A stretch of 64,000 nt of DNA from JAHFUA01 sp963808725 (GCA_963808725.1 CAWEGO010000002.1:62001-126000); one strand, 5' to 3'; shown: positions 1 through 8,850, counted from the first letter of the stretch. A program made the numbers and translations. Notes: generated from the sequence alone by a model not told the origin.

Positions 1-1
1 A

Positions 2-1312
2 TTCGTGGCGAACTTTATCTCCGAGCCGGTACTCGTGGGTTTCAGAGCCGGTATCGGGCTGGTCATTGTGGTGGACCAGGTCCCGAAAATTCTGGGCATC
101 CACTTCGCAAGAGGGACATTCGTGGAGAACGTCCTGTCAACGGTTCACAATGTTCCAAAAACGTCGTTAGCAACGCTGGCCGTCGGGCTCACCATAATCG
201 TGTTTCTGCTGGGCATGGAACATGTCATGCCAAAGCTGCCAGCGCCACTGCTGGCTGCAGCTGCTGCTATCGCGGGTACGTACTTCTTGAACTTGCAACA
301 TAGGGGTGTCGGACTGGTAGGCCGCATACCACAAGGAGTGCCTTCGCTGGTGAGGCCAGACCTTTCGTTGGTAAGCGTGCTGTGGCCCGGGGCACTAGGC
401 ATTGCTTTGATGAGTTTCACGGAGACGGTTGCGGCCGGTCGAGCCTTCAGGCGACAGGACGAGCGCGCACCGCGAGCAGACAGAGAGTTGCTTGCGACAG
501 GGCTGGCCAATGTCGGGGGCGCACTCCTGGGCGCCATGCCGGGCGGCGGCGGCACAACGCAAACGGCAGTCAATGTCCGGGCCGGCGCTCGCACGCAATT
601 AGCGGAGATGGTAACTGCGGCGATGACACTGGTGACAACCCTCTTCCTCGCGCCAGTGGTTGCGATCTTGCCGCAATCTGCATTGGCAGCGATAGTAATT
701 GTTTATTCCTTCGCACTTATTAAGCCGATCGAGTTTCATGACATTCTTAAAATCCGCAGGACCGAGTTTTCCTGGGCTATCATGGCATTCGCAGGCGTCG
801 TGGTCGTCGGTACGCTGAAGGGAATCATCGTAGCGATAATTGTTTCCCTGGTCACACTGGCATACCAGGTGGCCGATCCGCCAGTCTACGTCCTGCGGCG
901 CAAGCCCGGAACCAACGTATTCCGGCCGCAATCGCCAGAACATCCCGACGATGAGAGTTTTTCTGGCCTTTTACTGCTGAGGCCGGAAGGTCCAATTTTC
1001 TTTGCTAATGCGGTACAGATCGCACACAAGATTGAGCCGCTGATCAGAGAAGCGCAACCGAAGGTCGTCGCGGTGGACGCTAGCGGAGTCCTCGACATGG
1101 AGTACACCGCGGTGAGAATGTTCGCACAAATCGCGGAGAGGCAAAGCCAGCATGGCGTTCAACTGTGGCTGATTGGCATGACTCCCAGAGTTTTGGCCAT
1201 CGTACAACGATCACCGCTGGGGCAGTTGCTGCGACGCGAAGGAATGCATTTCAATCTGGAGATTGCCGTTGCGCGCTACCTGGGTGATGCAGCTGTACGT
1301 GACCAGTCCTGA
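2..1312 (+). CDS. SulP-family anion transporter, 5' end outside window
   Basis: Membrane anion permease of the SulP (SLC26) family, probably moving sulfate, bicarbonate or another inorganic anion. The visible part opens inside the transmembrane domain (ANFISEPVLVGF is the conserved helix-loop seen well inside family members) and carries about eight hydrophobic segments up to roughly residue 290, including the conserved GGGTTQTAVN loop. A STAS domain follows at about residues 325-425 (LLLLRPEGPIFFANA, then VVAVDASGVLDME). The family is usually 550-600 residues, so about 120-150 N-terminal residues lie to the left of the window. A GTG at position 5 is in frame but is unlikely to be the real start. 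The substrate cannot be read from sequence. Confidence 0.9.
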   Translation, partial: FVANFISEPVLVGFRAGIGLVIVVDQVPKILGIHFARGTFVENVLSTVHNVPKTSLATLAVGLTIIVFLLGMEHVMPKLPAPLLAAAAAIAGTYFLNLQHRGVGLVGRIPQGVPSLVRPDLSLVSVLWPGALGIALMSFTETVAAGRAFRRQDERAPRADRELLATGLANVGGALLGAMPGGGGTTQTAVNVRAGARTQLAEMVTAAMTLVTTLFLAPVVAILPQSALAAIVIVYSFALIKPIEFHDILKIRRTEFSWAIMAFAGVVVVGTLKGIIVAIIVSLVTLAYQVADPPVYVLRRKPGTNVFRPQSPEHPDDESFSGLLLLRPEGPIFFANAVQIAHKIEPLIREAQPKVVAVDASGVLDMEYTAVRMFAQIAERQSQHGVQLWLIGMTPRVLAIVQRSPLGQLLRREGMHFNLEIAVARYLGDAAVRDQS

Positions 1313-1419
1313 GCTATGGCGCGTCGAGCTGAATGCATTTTTCAGAGAGCATTCGGTTATCTTGATGTCACAGGGCAGGATTCCATGTTGAAGCTGAAGA
1401 AATGCCTGATGCCTATCTC

Positions 1420-1692
1420 TCAAACGATGGGCCCCGCCAGATGTCTTGGCAGGCGCATGATCCGCTCCCACTCAAGCCAGCACCGGTCCGACATCGGAGT
1501 AATGGGGCCAAGCAGCTCAGCAGCTTTGCGCCACTCCCCCGCTGCGGTGAAGGGGAATCCGCTCATCTCGTCCCGCTGCGCCGCCAGGCAGTAGCGCATC
1601 GCAAGCGCAGAATGGAACGCAACGATCAGCAACCGCGGCAAATGTCGAGCCTCCAGTTGCGAGTGACCCTCGAGTTTGGCTGCCGTTGTCAC
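1420..1692 (-). CDS. Small conserved-looking hypothetical protein (90 aa)
   Basis: I cannot assign a function. The product is soluble and rich in Ala, Arg and Trp, with a plausible helical composition (AMRYCLAAQRDEMSGFPFTA, then EWERIMRLPRHLAGPI). It starts at a GTG preceded by GGGTAAGAG and lies 25 bases downstream of the 50-aa gene at 1718-1870 on the same strand, so the two probably form one transcript. The composition and the absence of any competing plus-strand gene favour a real gene. I believe similar small proteins occur in Acidobacteria, but that is memory rather than a search. Confidence 0.45.
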   Translation of the reverse strand: MTTAAKLEGHSQLEARHLPRLLIVAFHSALAMRYCLAAQRDEMSGFPFTAAGEWRKAAELLGPITPMSDRCWLEWERIMRLPRHLAGPIV

Positions 1693-1717
1693 AGCTCTTA
1701 CCCAAAAGTTCCGCCGT

Positions 1718-1870
1718 TCAGGCCGCGCCCAGAATCAACTCGAATTCCTGTCTGGTATCCGGGTTGGTGACAACATACAAGGCACCGAACGGGTCAGTTC
1801 TTACGAGCTGTACAGTTCGTTGCATCTTGGCCAGCGGAATCGGATTGCGCCATACGATTTCCAACCTCAT
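1718..1870 (-). CDS. Very small hypothetical protein (50 aa)
   Basis: Unrecognised 50-residue protein. It begins MRLEIVWRNP, has a compact alternation of hydrophobic strands (ALYVVTNPD) and ends EFELILGAA. The ATG at 1870 is preceded by AGAGGA at good spacing. The regular strand-turn pattern and the ribosome binding site argue for translation. It is the first gene of a possible two-gene unit with the 90-aa protein downstream. It could be a small beta-sheet regulatory or binding protein, but no motif supports a specific role. Confidence 0.5.
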   Translation of the reverse strand: MRLEIVWRNPIPLAKMQRTVQLVRTDPFGALYVVTNPDTRQEFELILGAA

Positions 1871-1963
1871 AAAATCCTCTTTCGCTACGTCTCAACTGTC
1901 AATGCAGGTCGTACCCCTAAACGTTAGCCTGCGAGCCGGCTGAATCAGCCGCGAGCATCGACG

Positions 1964-3058
1964 TTAGCAAGCTGCAGGTTGATTTGCCCCCTGGCCGGCT
2001 AAATAATCAGCGCGAGCGACATTTAACCGGCGCATCTTGTTCTGGAGTGTGGTTCTCTTAAGCCCGAGGAGTTCTGCCGCTCCACCTTTGCCGGCTATCC
2101 TTCCAGACGCGCTTTTCAAAGCGTCAATGATCACCTGCCGCTCGGCTTGCCGGAATGACGACGCGGCTGGAACCACAGTGCCGCCTGAAAAGCTCTTCAG
2201 CTCTGTGCGTGGCACATTCAACTCGTCCCCTTGCGTGAGAATTACACAACGCTCAACAAAGTTCTCCAGCTCGCGGATATTTCCTGGCCAATCGGCATTC
2301 ACCAGAGCCTCCATGGCCGATTTCGGGACAGAGCGAATCTGCTTCTGCATACGCCGGGAGAGACGCGACACAAAAAACTGGACCAGCAGTTCAATGTCTT
2401 CGCGCCTTTCGCGAAGCGGCGGGATTTCAATCGGAAACACATTCAGCCTATAAAAAAGGTCCTCGCGAAACTGACTATTGCGGATCATGGCGGACAAGTC
2501 GCGATGTGTAGCCGCAATCATCCGCACATCGACATGGATAGTCCTGGCGCTTCCCAGGCGTTCGAATTCCCGCTCCTGCACCGCCCGCAATAATTTCGGC
2601 TGCAGTTCCAGACTGATATCCCCGATCTCGTCCAAAAACAACGAGCCGCCATCTGCGAGTTCGAATCTGCCCTTTTTCTGCAGCAGGGCACCCGTGAACG
2701 CTCCCTTCTCGTGCCCGAACATTTCGCTTTCCAGTAGTCCGGAGGGAATGGCGGCGCAGTTCATGCGCACGAAGCTGCGCTCGCGCCGGGAGCTGAGTTT
2801 GTGAATGGCGCGTGCAATCAGTTCCTTCCCCGTCCCGGTCTCTCCATGAAGCAGGACCGTGGCATCGGTAGGCGCGACGATGGAGACTTGCTCCAGCACC
2901 TGCTGAATGGCTGGGCTTTTGCCGATGATTCCTTCGAAGCAGTACTCAGAACTGATTTCTGATCCGAGATACAGCCGCTCGTCTTCCAGTCCGCCCACTG
3001 GGGGGAATGTTGTTCCTGCGAAGCCTCCGAGGTCGGTGAAAGCAGCAGTCGCGCCCAT
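1964..3058 (-). CDS. Sigma-54-dependent transcriptional activator lacking a sensor domain
   Basis: Activates RNA polymerase holding sigma-54 by ATP hydrolysis. A short N-terminal stretch of about 40 residues leads into the AAA+ core (about 43-280): Walker A GETGTGKE, the sigma-54 contact loop GAFTGA, Walker B SLFLDEIGD, and arginine-finger region LFYRLNVFPIEIPPLRER. A Fis-type helix-turn-helix lies at the C-terminus (GGAAELLGLKRTTLQNKMRR). The segment RLYLGSEISSEYCFEGIIG resembles the linker that follows the GAF domain in FhlA-like proteins, yet no GAF or receiver domain precedes it here. Either this is a naturally constitutive or externally gated short form, or its sensor was lost. No neighbouring target operon is evident. 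Confidence 0.9.
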   Translation of the reverse strand: MGATAAFTDLGGFAGTTFPPVGGLEDERLYLGSEISSEYCFEGIIGKSPAIQQVLEQVSIVAPTDATVLLHGETGTGKELIARAIHKLSSRRERSFVRMNCAAIPSGLLESEMFGHEKGAFTGALLQKKGRFELADGGSLFLDEIGDISLELQPKLLRAVQEREFERLGSARTIHVDVRMIAATHRDLSAMIRNSQFREDLFYRLNVFPIEIPPLRERREDIELLVQFFVSRLSRRMQKQIRSVPKSAMEALVNADWPGNIRELENFVERCVILTQGDELNVPRTELKSFSGGTVVPAASSFRQAERQVIIDALKSASGRIAGKGGAAELLGLKRTTLQNKMRRLNVARADYLAGQGANQPAAC

Positions 3059-3201
3059 AATCTCCTCCCTCTTGCTGTAATTCGGGAGCCATTGTGCGAC
3101 TCAGTTCCGTTTGCAGTCAGCCCCACTTGGAGGCAAATCGCAGACTCTTGGGCAGGGAATAGAAGCCCCTTCTGAGCCAGAAAATTTGGCATTTGGAGGT
3201 C

Positions 3202-3549
3202 TTAACGAGAGGTAGAACTGCTTTTGTGAGGTGGAGCTTCGACGCGCTTCCACCCAAAAAGGCGAGCATCAACTGACCACAGACCCGGTCCTAACATTGC
3301 GAGAGCCCCAGCAATAGTTCCCAGCAAAAGGAGAACCCACAGGTCTCCAGTTCGCGTCAGGATCTGCCAGGTTTCGATTAAAGCAGCTAACGTCCCCGCG
3401 ATGGGAGTCCATAGGCCCGGGATTAAAAGAATTCCGCATCCTGCTAGAAATGCGGCCATTATTGTTGCGTTTATCGGAGGGTCTCTCCAGAGGGTCGAAC
3501 TCGCACGCACGACCAGCGCCGAGCCCACAACCAATCGCATGAGAAGCAA
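3202..3549 (-). CDS. DoxX-like small membrane protein, start unclear
   Basis: Small integral membrane protein with three to four hydrophobic segments and the C-terminal signature LGPGLWSVDARLFGWKR typical of DoxX-like proteins of this size. In-frame start codons are a TTG at 3549 and an ATG at 3540, but homology-like sequence continues upstream (ERLYSTFAGGWPGTG) to an in-frame TGA at 3595-3597, exactly where an initiating Met would be expected. The normal start may therefore have been lost by a small mutation. Function is not established; the family is associated with quinone or redox membrane chemistry. Confidence 0.65.
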   Translation of the reverse strand: MLLMRLVVGSALVVRASSTLWRDPPINATIMAAFLAGCGILLIPGLWTPIAGTLAALIETWQILTRTGDLWVLLLLGTIAGALAMLGPGLWSVDARLFGWKRVEAPPHKSSSTSR

Positions 3550-3725
3550 CCCTGTGCCAGGCCAACCGCCAGCGAATGTGGAATAGAGACGTTCTCAAAA
3601 CGCGCCTTTCTGGTCACTACTAGATTCCGCTGTTGCGGGAGAAATCGAAACCCCAAGAAGGGCCGGGATCGTCACTCTTTAGAGTTTTGATATTCGGTCG
3701 CGGGAGAGGAGGCAAACTGCCGGCA

Positions 3726-4358
3726 CTACAGCTCGATGATCCCTCTTTTCAGGCCGATCATCGCGGCGTGCGTTCGGTCGTTGGCGCCCAATTTGGAAAG
3801 GATGTTCTTGACTCGACTCTTGACAGTTTCCTCCGTTATGGAGAGCTGATCCGCAATTTGTTTGTTTGCATTGCCGGCTGCGATCAGCCGCAACACAGCG
3901 ATTTCTGCCGGCGTCAGGCTGTCATCAGCCGCATGCTCGGCGACCTGGTAGGAAACTTCCGGGGAAAGAGTCTTTTTTCCGGCATGGACTGCACGGATCG
4001 TCTCCAGTAATTCCTTGTGTAACGTATTCTTGAGCAGATAGGCCTGAGCGCCGGCCTTGAGCGCGCGGAGAATTTGCACATCGCCCGCGTAGGTCGTAAG
4101 CACAATAACCCTTGCATCGGGAAATTCATTGCGAATGGCAATGAGCGCGTCGAGGCCGTTCATTTCCGGCATTTGCAGGTCCATGAGCGTGATATCAGGA
4201 TGGTGCGTCCGAAATTGCTGGATAGCCTCGCGACCATTCGACGCTTCACCTACCATAACCATATCCGGCTGAATGCCGACCAAACCGGCGATCCCCTGGC
4301 GCACGACGGGATGGTCGTCAACCGTGAGAATCCGAATTTTAGAGCTGCCGGCGCTCAT
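3726..4358 (-). CDS. NarL/LuxR-type response regulator
   Basis: Two-component response regulator. The receiver domain spans about residues 8-122, with acidic pocket VDDH, phospho-acceptor Asp in ITLMDLQMP, the switch threonine in VIVLTTYAG and Lys in YLLKNT. A LuxR/GerE helix-turn-helix follows at about 148-205 (LTPAEIAVLRLIAAGNANKQ). It starts 15 bases after the stop of the large sensor kinase at 4374-7589, so the two form an operon and almost certainly a cognate pair. Target promoters are not identifiable here. Confidence 0.95.
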   Translation of the reverse strand: MSAGSSKIRILTVDDHPVVRQGIAGLVGIQPDMVMVGEASNGREAIQQFRTHHPDITLMDLQMPEMNGLDALIAIRNEFPDARVIVLTTYAGDVQILRALKAGAQAYLLKNTLHKELLETIRAVHAGKKTLSPEVSYQVAEHAADDSLTPAEIAVLRLIAAGNANKQIADQLSITEETVKSRVKNILSKLGANDRTHAAMIGLKRGIIEL

Positions 4359-4373
4359 GCCCGGTCTCCTGCT

Positions 4374-7300
4374 TCATGCCTTGGTCGCAAACTTCCGCGA
4401 CAACCAGGAAACTCTGCGCGCTGACGCGTAGGCGGTACTAGCAGGGACGCGTAACTCCACTTCGGTGCCTGCATCGACTTCGCTCCAAACTGTCAGCTTA
4501 CCTCCAATAAGTGTGGCGCGTTCCCGCATCCCGTGCAAGCCATAGTGTCCCGCACTGTCTTGGCGGGAGAGAATGGCTGGGTCAATACCTTTTCCGTCGT
4601 CCCGCACACGCAATCGAAACTGTTCGTCGTCATAGCGGATTTCCACCTCGACCTGCCGTGCTTGAGCGTGCCGAAAGGCGTTGCGGAGCGCCTCGGCAGC
4701 AATCTTGTAGATCTCATCACGAAGGATCGGGTGCAGCTCTCGCGCCTCGCCCTCAACGGCTACACGGAATGCAGCTCGGTGGTTGTTTGGGTCGGCTGCG
4801 AGTTCTTCTCCGAGGGTGCTGATGGCCAGCGCAAGATCGTTGCCTTGGATGGTGGACGCGCGCAATCCCTGTACCGCATCCCGGCCTTCGGTGATCGCGC
4901 CGGCAGCCTGGTCGATCGCGGTGTCCAGCTTCTCCTTCGCCTCCACCGGCCGATCCGGCAGCAACTGCGAAACCGTCTGGAACCGCAGCAGAAGACCATG
5001 GAAACTCTGCAGTAGAGTGTCGTGAAGTTCCCGCGCGATCCGTGTGCGCTCGCCGACGCGCGCTTCCAAGGTCAGGTCGAACTGATGATGCAACTGCCGG
5101 ACACGCAACTGGTAGGCTGCCCACATCAACGCCAAAAATAGGGCCCCGCAGAGAGCGCGGAACCAGTTCGTCTGGTAGTACGCCGGAGCAACGGAAAAAT
5201 CCAGCTTGGCGGCGCTCTCGCTCCAGACGCCGTCACTATTGCTTGCGATCACACGAAAGGAATACTTCCCGGGAGGCACGTCCGTGTAGAACGCCTGCCG
5301 TCGCGGGCCGGCATCGTGCCAATCACGGTCATACCCGTCGAGACGGTAGCGAAATTTCACCCTCTGCGGAACCAGAAAGGTGGGCGAAGTGTAATCAATC
5401 TGCAAGTCACGCACGTGTGGGCCGAGCTTGAGCTCATCGGTTGCTGCGAATTCCTTTCGGTCGACGATTAACGACTGAATGTATGTCACCGCAGGCAACG
5501 CTCTTTGCGACAGTCTGGACGGGTCTACCATCTGTACGATGTTTCCCTGCGCGAACCACACGCGCCCATCCGAAGAGTATGCCGCAGAATTGAAATTCGG
5601 TCGTCCTGCCCGAGCTCCATCCAATTCGTCGTAGACGCGGGTCTGCACGATCACTTCCGGATTGGCCCACCATCGTTGCAGCTCGGAATCTGGCAACTCG
5701 ACGATGCCACAATCGGTGTAGAACCACCAGCGTTTCTCCCTGTCCTCAATAAATGAGGTCACGAAGTTGCAGGGCAGGCCGTTGTTCGTCGTCATCCGCT
5801 GTACCTTACCTTGGCGTAACCCGACTAGCCCGTCGGCGGAACCGGCAAGCACCGAGCCGTCTCCATCAGCAATGATCTGGTGGCTAAACGGATCGCCCTT
5901 TGCGCTTAGCGGGAATGTCTGCAATACGCCATGGCGGAATAGTGCAAGGTCACCCTTCAGAGTACCTATCCAAATTCCTCCCTGTGGACCCGGCGCGAGG
6001 GTGTGGCCCGTCGGAACTTGCGACGCGGTGAACTCTTCTCGGACCTGGAAATCGCGGATACGGACAAGCTTTGGCTGCTTACTGGCACACTCTGCCCAAA
6101 TATTGCCGTTAATGTCCTCTGCCATTCCGACCACAAGCCCCAGGGGCTGTTGATTCGGCTCGAGAACATGGCGGAACCGCCCATTCTTGAACAAGTACAG
6201 TCCGTCATCCACTCCCACCCACAGGTTCCCGGCGCGGTCTTCCAGCATGGAGGTGACTCGACTACCTGGAAGACCGTCCCGCGTGCGAATGGAGGAGATG
6301 GTCCCGTTCTTCTCGATGTGGTCGAGAGAGCCGAGGTTTGCGACCCAGATTGTGCCGTCTCTGCTGGCTAGAACTCCCCGTGCCAGGTCATTCCCCAAGC
6401 CCTCTAAGCTCGAGAAGCTGGCGACGGGCGGATCGCGAAACTTGTCTATCCCGTCCGGTGTCCCAGTCCATAAAACTCCTTCTCTGTCCTCAAAGACAGA
6501 ATTCACCGTGTTGCTGGTCAAGCCTTCCGCTCGTCCATAATGTTCCACAACATTCCCAGTTATTCGAAACACTCCCTCGCCGGCGCTTCCGACCCAAAGA
6601 CTGCCGTCGCGGTCGAAGATCATGCTGTGGACTGCGAGTTTACTGCCGTCAAAGCTGGGCGTCACAAATGGTTGGAAGACACCGTTTGTCAACCGTCCAA
6701 GCCCTCGCCCAGGTCCGGCCAGGAGTATGCCCGCCCAGAGGGCCCCATCGGGACCACGCGCCAAGGCCCCGATCCCACTCTGTCCTGCATTGGATTTGAG
6801 CCCTTCGATGGGGTAGGTCTCCGAGACGCCGTCATGCCAGTGGACAAGGGCCGTCTGTCCTCCCAGCCAAAAGCCGCCCTTCCCATCAGCCAATAAAGAA
6901 TTGACCGGGGAAATTGGTATTCCATCAGCTTTTCCGAAGCACTTCACCGCACGGTCGGTAACATGGCATAGGGGCAGGTCTGAGATGCTGTTGGTCCCTC
7001 GCACGACCCAGATCGAGCCGTCCTTATCTTCACTAACGTTTTGAAGACTCCGAAGCCCTTCCAAATCGAACTGAGAGGTGATCACCCGACCCTTCAGGTG
7101 AACGATCCCATGTAACCCAAATACCCAGAGCCCACCTCCGTGGTCGCCAAACGCCTGCACTATTTGGCCAAAGGGAGCGCCTTTTGTGATTGAGCCACCA
7201 TTGGGAGGTCCATCCCAGGAAGTAAAGCGAACGCCATCGAAGGTGGCCATGTCGCCGGCTATGAACCAGAGGAAACCGTCCGACGTCTGCGCAATGCTAT

Positions 7301-7589
7301 ACGCCGAAGTCGCCCCGGAACCATCTCGCGTCCGCCAGGAGGTGTGGATGTACTGGCTGACACGCTTGTTCGGATCGAGGGCGTGAGCCGGGCCTGTCAC
7401 TAACAATACACACGCGAGACAGGACCCTAACATGGCCGCAATGGTCGTGCGGGGCCGGCGTAAACAGCGCAGAAGCGGTCGGCGAGAAACATTTTTCTGA
7501 GCTGTTCGGCAATCGCATTCGAAAAATCGAGCAGCGCTCGGATGTCGGCCAGCTGTCGCCGTTTTCTCACCTGCAGTTCCGCCCGACAT
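4374..7589 (-). CDS. Histidine kinase with two-component regulator propeller and Y_Y_Y domain
   Basis: Large membrane sensor kinase. After an N-terminal hydrophobic segment (MLGSCLACVLLVTGPAHA, about residues 53-70) comes an outer sensor of repeated Reg_prop motifs (for example DGSLWVGSAGEGVFRITG and DREGVLWTGTPDGIDKF), then a Y_Y_Y domain (FRYRLDGYDRDWHDAG), a transmembrane helix (ALCGALFLALMWAAYQL), a HisKA_3 dimerisation helix with phospho-acceptor His in RIARELHDTLLQSFHG, and an HATPase domain (DDGKGID, HYGLHGMRERA). The chosen ATG at 7589 has GGAGG just upstream; the 50 residues before the hydrophobic segment are unusual, so a later start is possible. It pairs with the regulator at 3726-4358. 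In related proteins such propellers sense extracellular ligands, often carbohydrate, but no ligand is visible here. Confidence 0.93.
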   Translation of the reverse strand: MSGGTAGEKTATAGRHPSAARFFECDCRTAQKNVSRRPLLRCLRRPRTTIAAMLGSCLACVLLVTGPAHALDPNKRVSQYIHTSWRTRDGSGATSAYSIAQTSDGFLWFIAGDMATFDGVRFTSWDGPPNGGSITKGAPFGQIVQAFGDHGGGLWVFGLHGIVHLKGRVITSQFDLEGLRSLQNVSEDKDGSIWVVRGTNSISDLPLCHVTDRAVKCFGKADGIPISPVNSLLADGKGGFWLGGQTALVHWHDGVSETYPIEGLKSNAGQSGIGALARGPDGALWAGILLAGPGRGLGRLTNGVFQPFVTPSFDGSKLAVHSMIFDRDGSLWVGSAGEGVFRITGNVVEHYGRAEGLTSNTVNSVFEDREGVLWTGTPDGIDKFRDPPVASFSSLEGLGNDLARGVLASRDGTIWVANLGSLDHIEKNGTISSIRTRDGLPGSRVTSMLEDRAGNLWVGVDDGLYLFKNGRFRHVLEPNQQPLGLVVGMAEDINGNIWAECASKQPKLVRIRDFQVREEFTASQVPTGHTLAPGPQGGIWIGTLKGDLALFRHGVLQTFPLSAKGDPFSHQIIADGDGSVLAGSADGLVGLRQGKVQRMTTNNGLPCNFVTSFIEDREKRWWFYTDCGIVELPDSELQRWWANPEVIVQTRVYDELDGARAGRPNFNSAAYSSDGRVWFAQGNIVQMVDPSRLSQRALPAVTYIQSLIVDRKEFAATDELKLGPHVRDLQIDYTSPTFLVPQRVKFRYRLDGYDRDWHDAGPRRQAFYTDVPPGKYSFRVIASNSDGVWSESAAKLDFSVAPAYYQTNWFRALCGALFLALMWAAYQLRVRQLHHQFDLTLEARVGERTRIARELHDTLLQSFHGLLLRFQTVSQLLPDRPVEAKEKLDTAIDQAAGAITEGRDAVQGLRASTIQGNDLALAISTLGEELAADPNNHRAAFRVAVEGEARELHPILRDEIYKIAAEALRNAFRHAQARQVEVEIRYDDEQFRLRVRDDGKGIDPAILSRQDSAGHYGLHGMRERATLIGGKLTVWSEVDAGTEVELRVPASTAYASARRVSWLSRKFATKA

Positions 7590-7599
7590 TGCCAAGCCT

Positions 7600-7954
7600 C
7601 CAGTAACCAGCGCGAGCGAGGTCCGGCGGTTTTATGCGCTTTGGATAATTGACTCTGCACCCTTGCCGGGCAAGTTGTCAATTCTGCTTTCACGGCGCAG
7701 CTGCGCATCCTATTGGGCCGCGCGCTAAAAGTTCACAGCTACCGGCTGTTATTGCCTCACAAAGCGTCGCCGGCAACGTGCTCGAGACGTTAGATAACAA
7801 GCGGCATATCCGGTATTTTCGGCCGGATTTCGCACGATTTTCGCACGATGGGCCGCTGGCAAGACTGGATGGATTCGCATCAACAGACGGTCAAATGAGA
7901 TCGTGCCGCCAACCGTCGATGCGAAACTGCTGTGCTTTGCCCCCGGCTCTGTCC
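7600..7954. other. Intergenic stretch without a supported gene
   Basis: Between the sensor kinase start and the small basic gene I see no convincing coding region. Open frames here lack ribosome sites and have low-complexity Arg/Pro/Ser composition typical of antisense reading. It should hold the promoter of the kinase-regulator operon, but no clear -35/-10 pair was recognised. Confidence 0.5.
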
Positions 7955-8194
7955 CTACGCCGCCTTCGCCCTCCGCTTCATCTTCCCCTGCGCCCACCGC
8001 TGCTTCATCAGCCGCGACATCTTCCTCCGTGCAGCGGCGCTCATGCGGCCACGCCTGCGGGGCTTCTGTGCCACTTTCGGCGGACGACCTACCCTCCGGG
8101 GTTCAGTCGAGCTTACGGCTTGAAGTGCCGAAATCGCTCGGTCGATGCGGTCGCGCTCCGCACGAAGTTCCGCAAGAATCCTGTCAATGTTCAT
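7955..8194 (-). CDS. Small basic protein with N-terminal helical pair and RWAQ motif
   Basis: A 79-residue, strongly basic protein. Residues 1-22 form an amphipathic helix (MNIDRILAELRAERDRIDRA), followed by a short linker with VGRPPK, an AT-hook-like Gly-Arg-Pro core, then MSAAARRKMSRLMKQRWAQG and a Lys/Arg tail. The ATG at 8194 has GAGGAG upstream; the longer reading is not needed. A paralogue lies at 48702-49016 with the same plan and a doubled C-terminal motif. The GRP core and charge suggest DNA or RNA binding, perhaps as a dimer through the first helix; that is inference. No catalytic motif. Confidence 0.7.
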   Translation of the reverse strand: MNIDRILAELRAERDRIDRAISALQAVSSTEPRRVGRPPKVAQKPRRRGRMSAAARRKMSRLMKQRWAQGKMKRRAKAA

Positions 8195-8269
8195 GATGGC
8201 TCCTCGGGCGGGTATCCTAGCAGGGCGAGAAGGAGACTGGCAAAGGGGATTTAAAGCAGAGTGACCACC

Positions 8270-8300
8270 CCCAGGCACTCGTGCTTGGGTCTTTTCTTTT
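8270..8300 (+). terminator. Rho-independent terminator without an obvious gene
   Basis: CCCAGGCAC and GTGCTTGGG form a near-perfect stem (one G-T pair), followed at once by TCTTTTCTTTT. The orientation fits termination of plus-strand transcription, yet no plus-strand gene is supported upstream within 7 kb. It may be a leftover of a lost gene or block antisense transcription. Confidence 0.6.
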
Positions 8301-8400
8301 CAAGTTTTTGGCAGAAGAAGAACCGCAGTTATCGCGGTTATTGAAGAAGAAGATGCCATCCAGTCCGCTCTTAGCGACAAGCCGAGGCGCTGGCGAATGC

Positions 8401-8850
8401 TTACCGCGCCGGGTCCTTTGCCGCGTGGTTCCTCACGTACTCCGTGAAGGATCGTGCGAGCCCCTCAGTCACCGGACCTGGCGCCGGCTTGTATTCATGG
8501 CTCTCGATGCAACTCACGGGCTGCACCTCCCGGGTTGTGGAGCTGATGAACACCTCGTCCGCCGCCCACATCTCTTCGATTGTTATGTCCGCCTCTGCGA
8601 CGGGCACACCGGAACTCGAGCCCATTTCCAGCAGGATCTGGCGGCTCACACCCGCTAGGCACCCAGAGCTCTGCGGCGGCGTACTCACCTTACCGCCGCT
8701 GTCCACAAAGAAGATATTGGCTGCGGTGCACTCCGCGACACATCCGTGTTCATTTAGCAGCACCATGTCCTCGAAGCCGCGGCCACGGGCCTTTTCTGCT
8801 GCCCACACGTTCTCGAGCCGTGAGGTGACCTTCAGCCCCGCCAGCGGGTG
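8401..8850 (-). pseudogene. 3' half of a class IV (branched-chain type) aminotransferase
   Basis: The product resembles the C-terminal half of fold-type IV PLP aminotransferases (IlvE/ADC lyase-like): PLAGLKVTSRLENVWAAEKA, then LLNEHGCVAECTAANIFFVD, LAGVSRQILLE and EVFISSTTREVQPV. Family members are about 280-300 residues; only about 150 remain. The N-terminal half is missing. Homology stops at about 8850, where the sequence passes directly into a PfkB kinase fragment on the opposite strand. The protein would lack a complete active site, so a remnant is likely. Confidence 0.8.

Noticed and set aside
7649..8254. Plus-strand open frame of 201 codons
   Set aside because: Low-complexity Arg/Pro/Leu composition, antisense of the small basic gene, no ribosome site.
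8444..8850. Plus-strand N-terminal part of the PfkB-containing frame
   Set aside because: Antisense of the aminotransferase fragment; only the part from about 8851 matches PfkB kinases.
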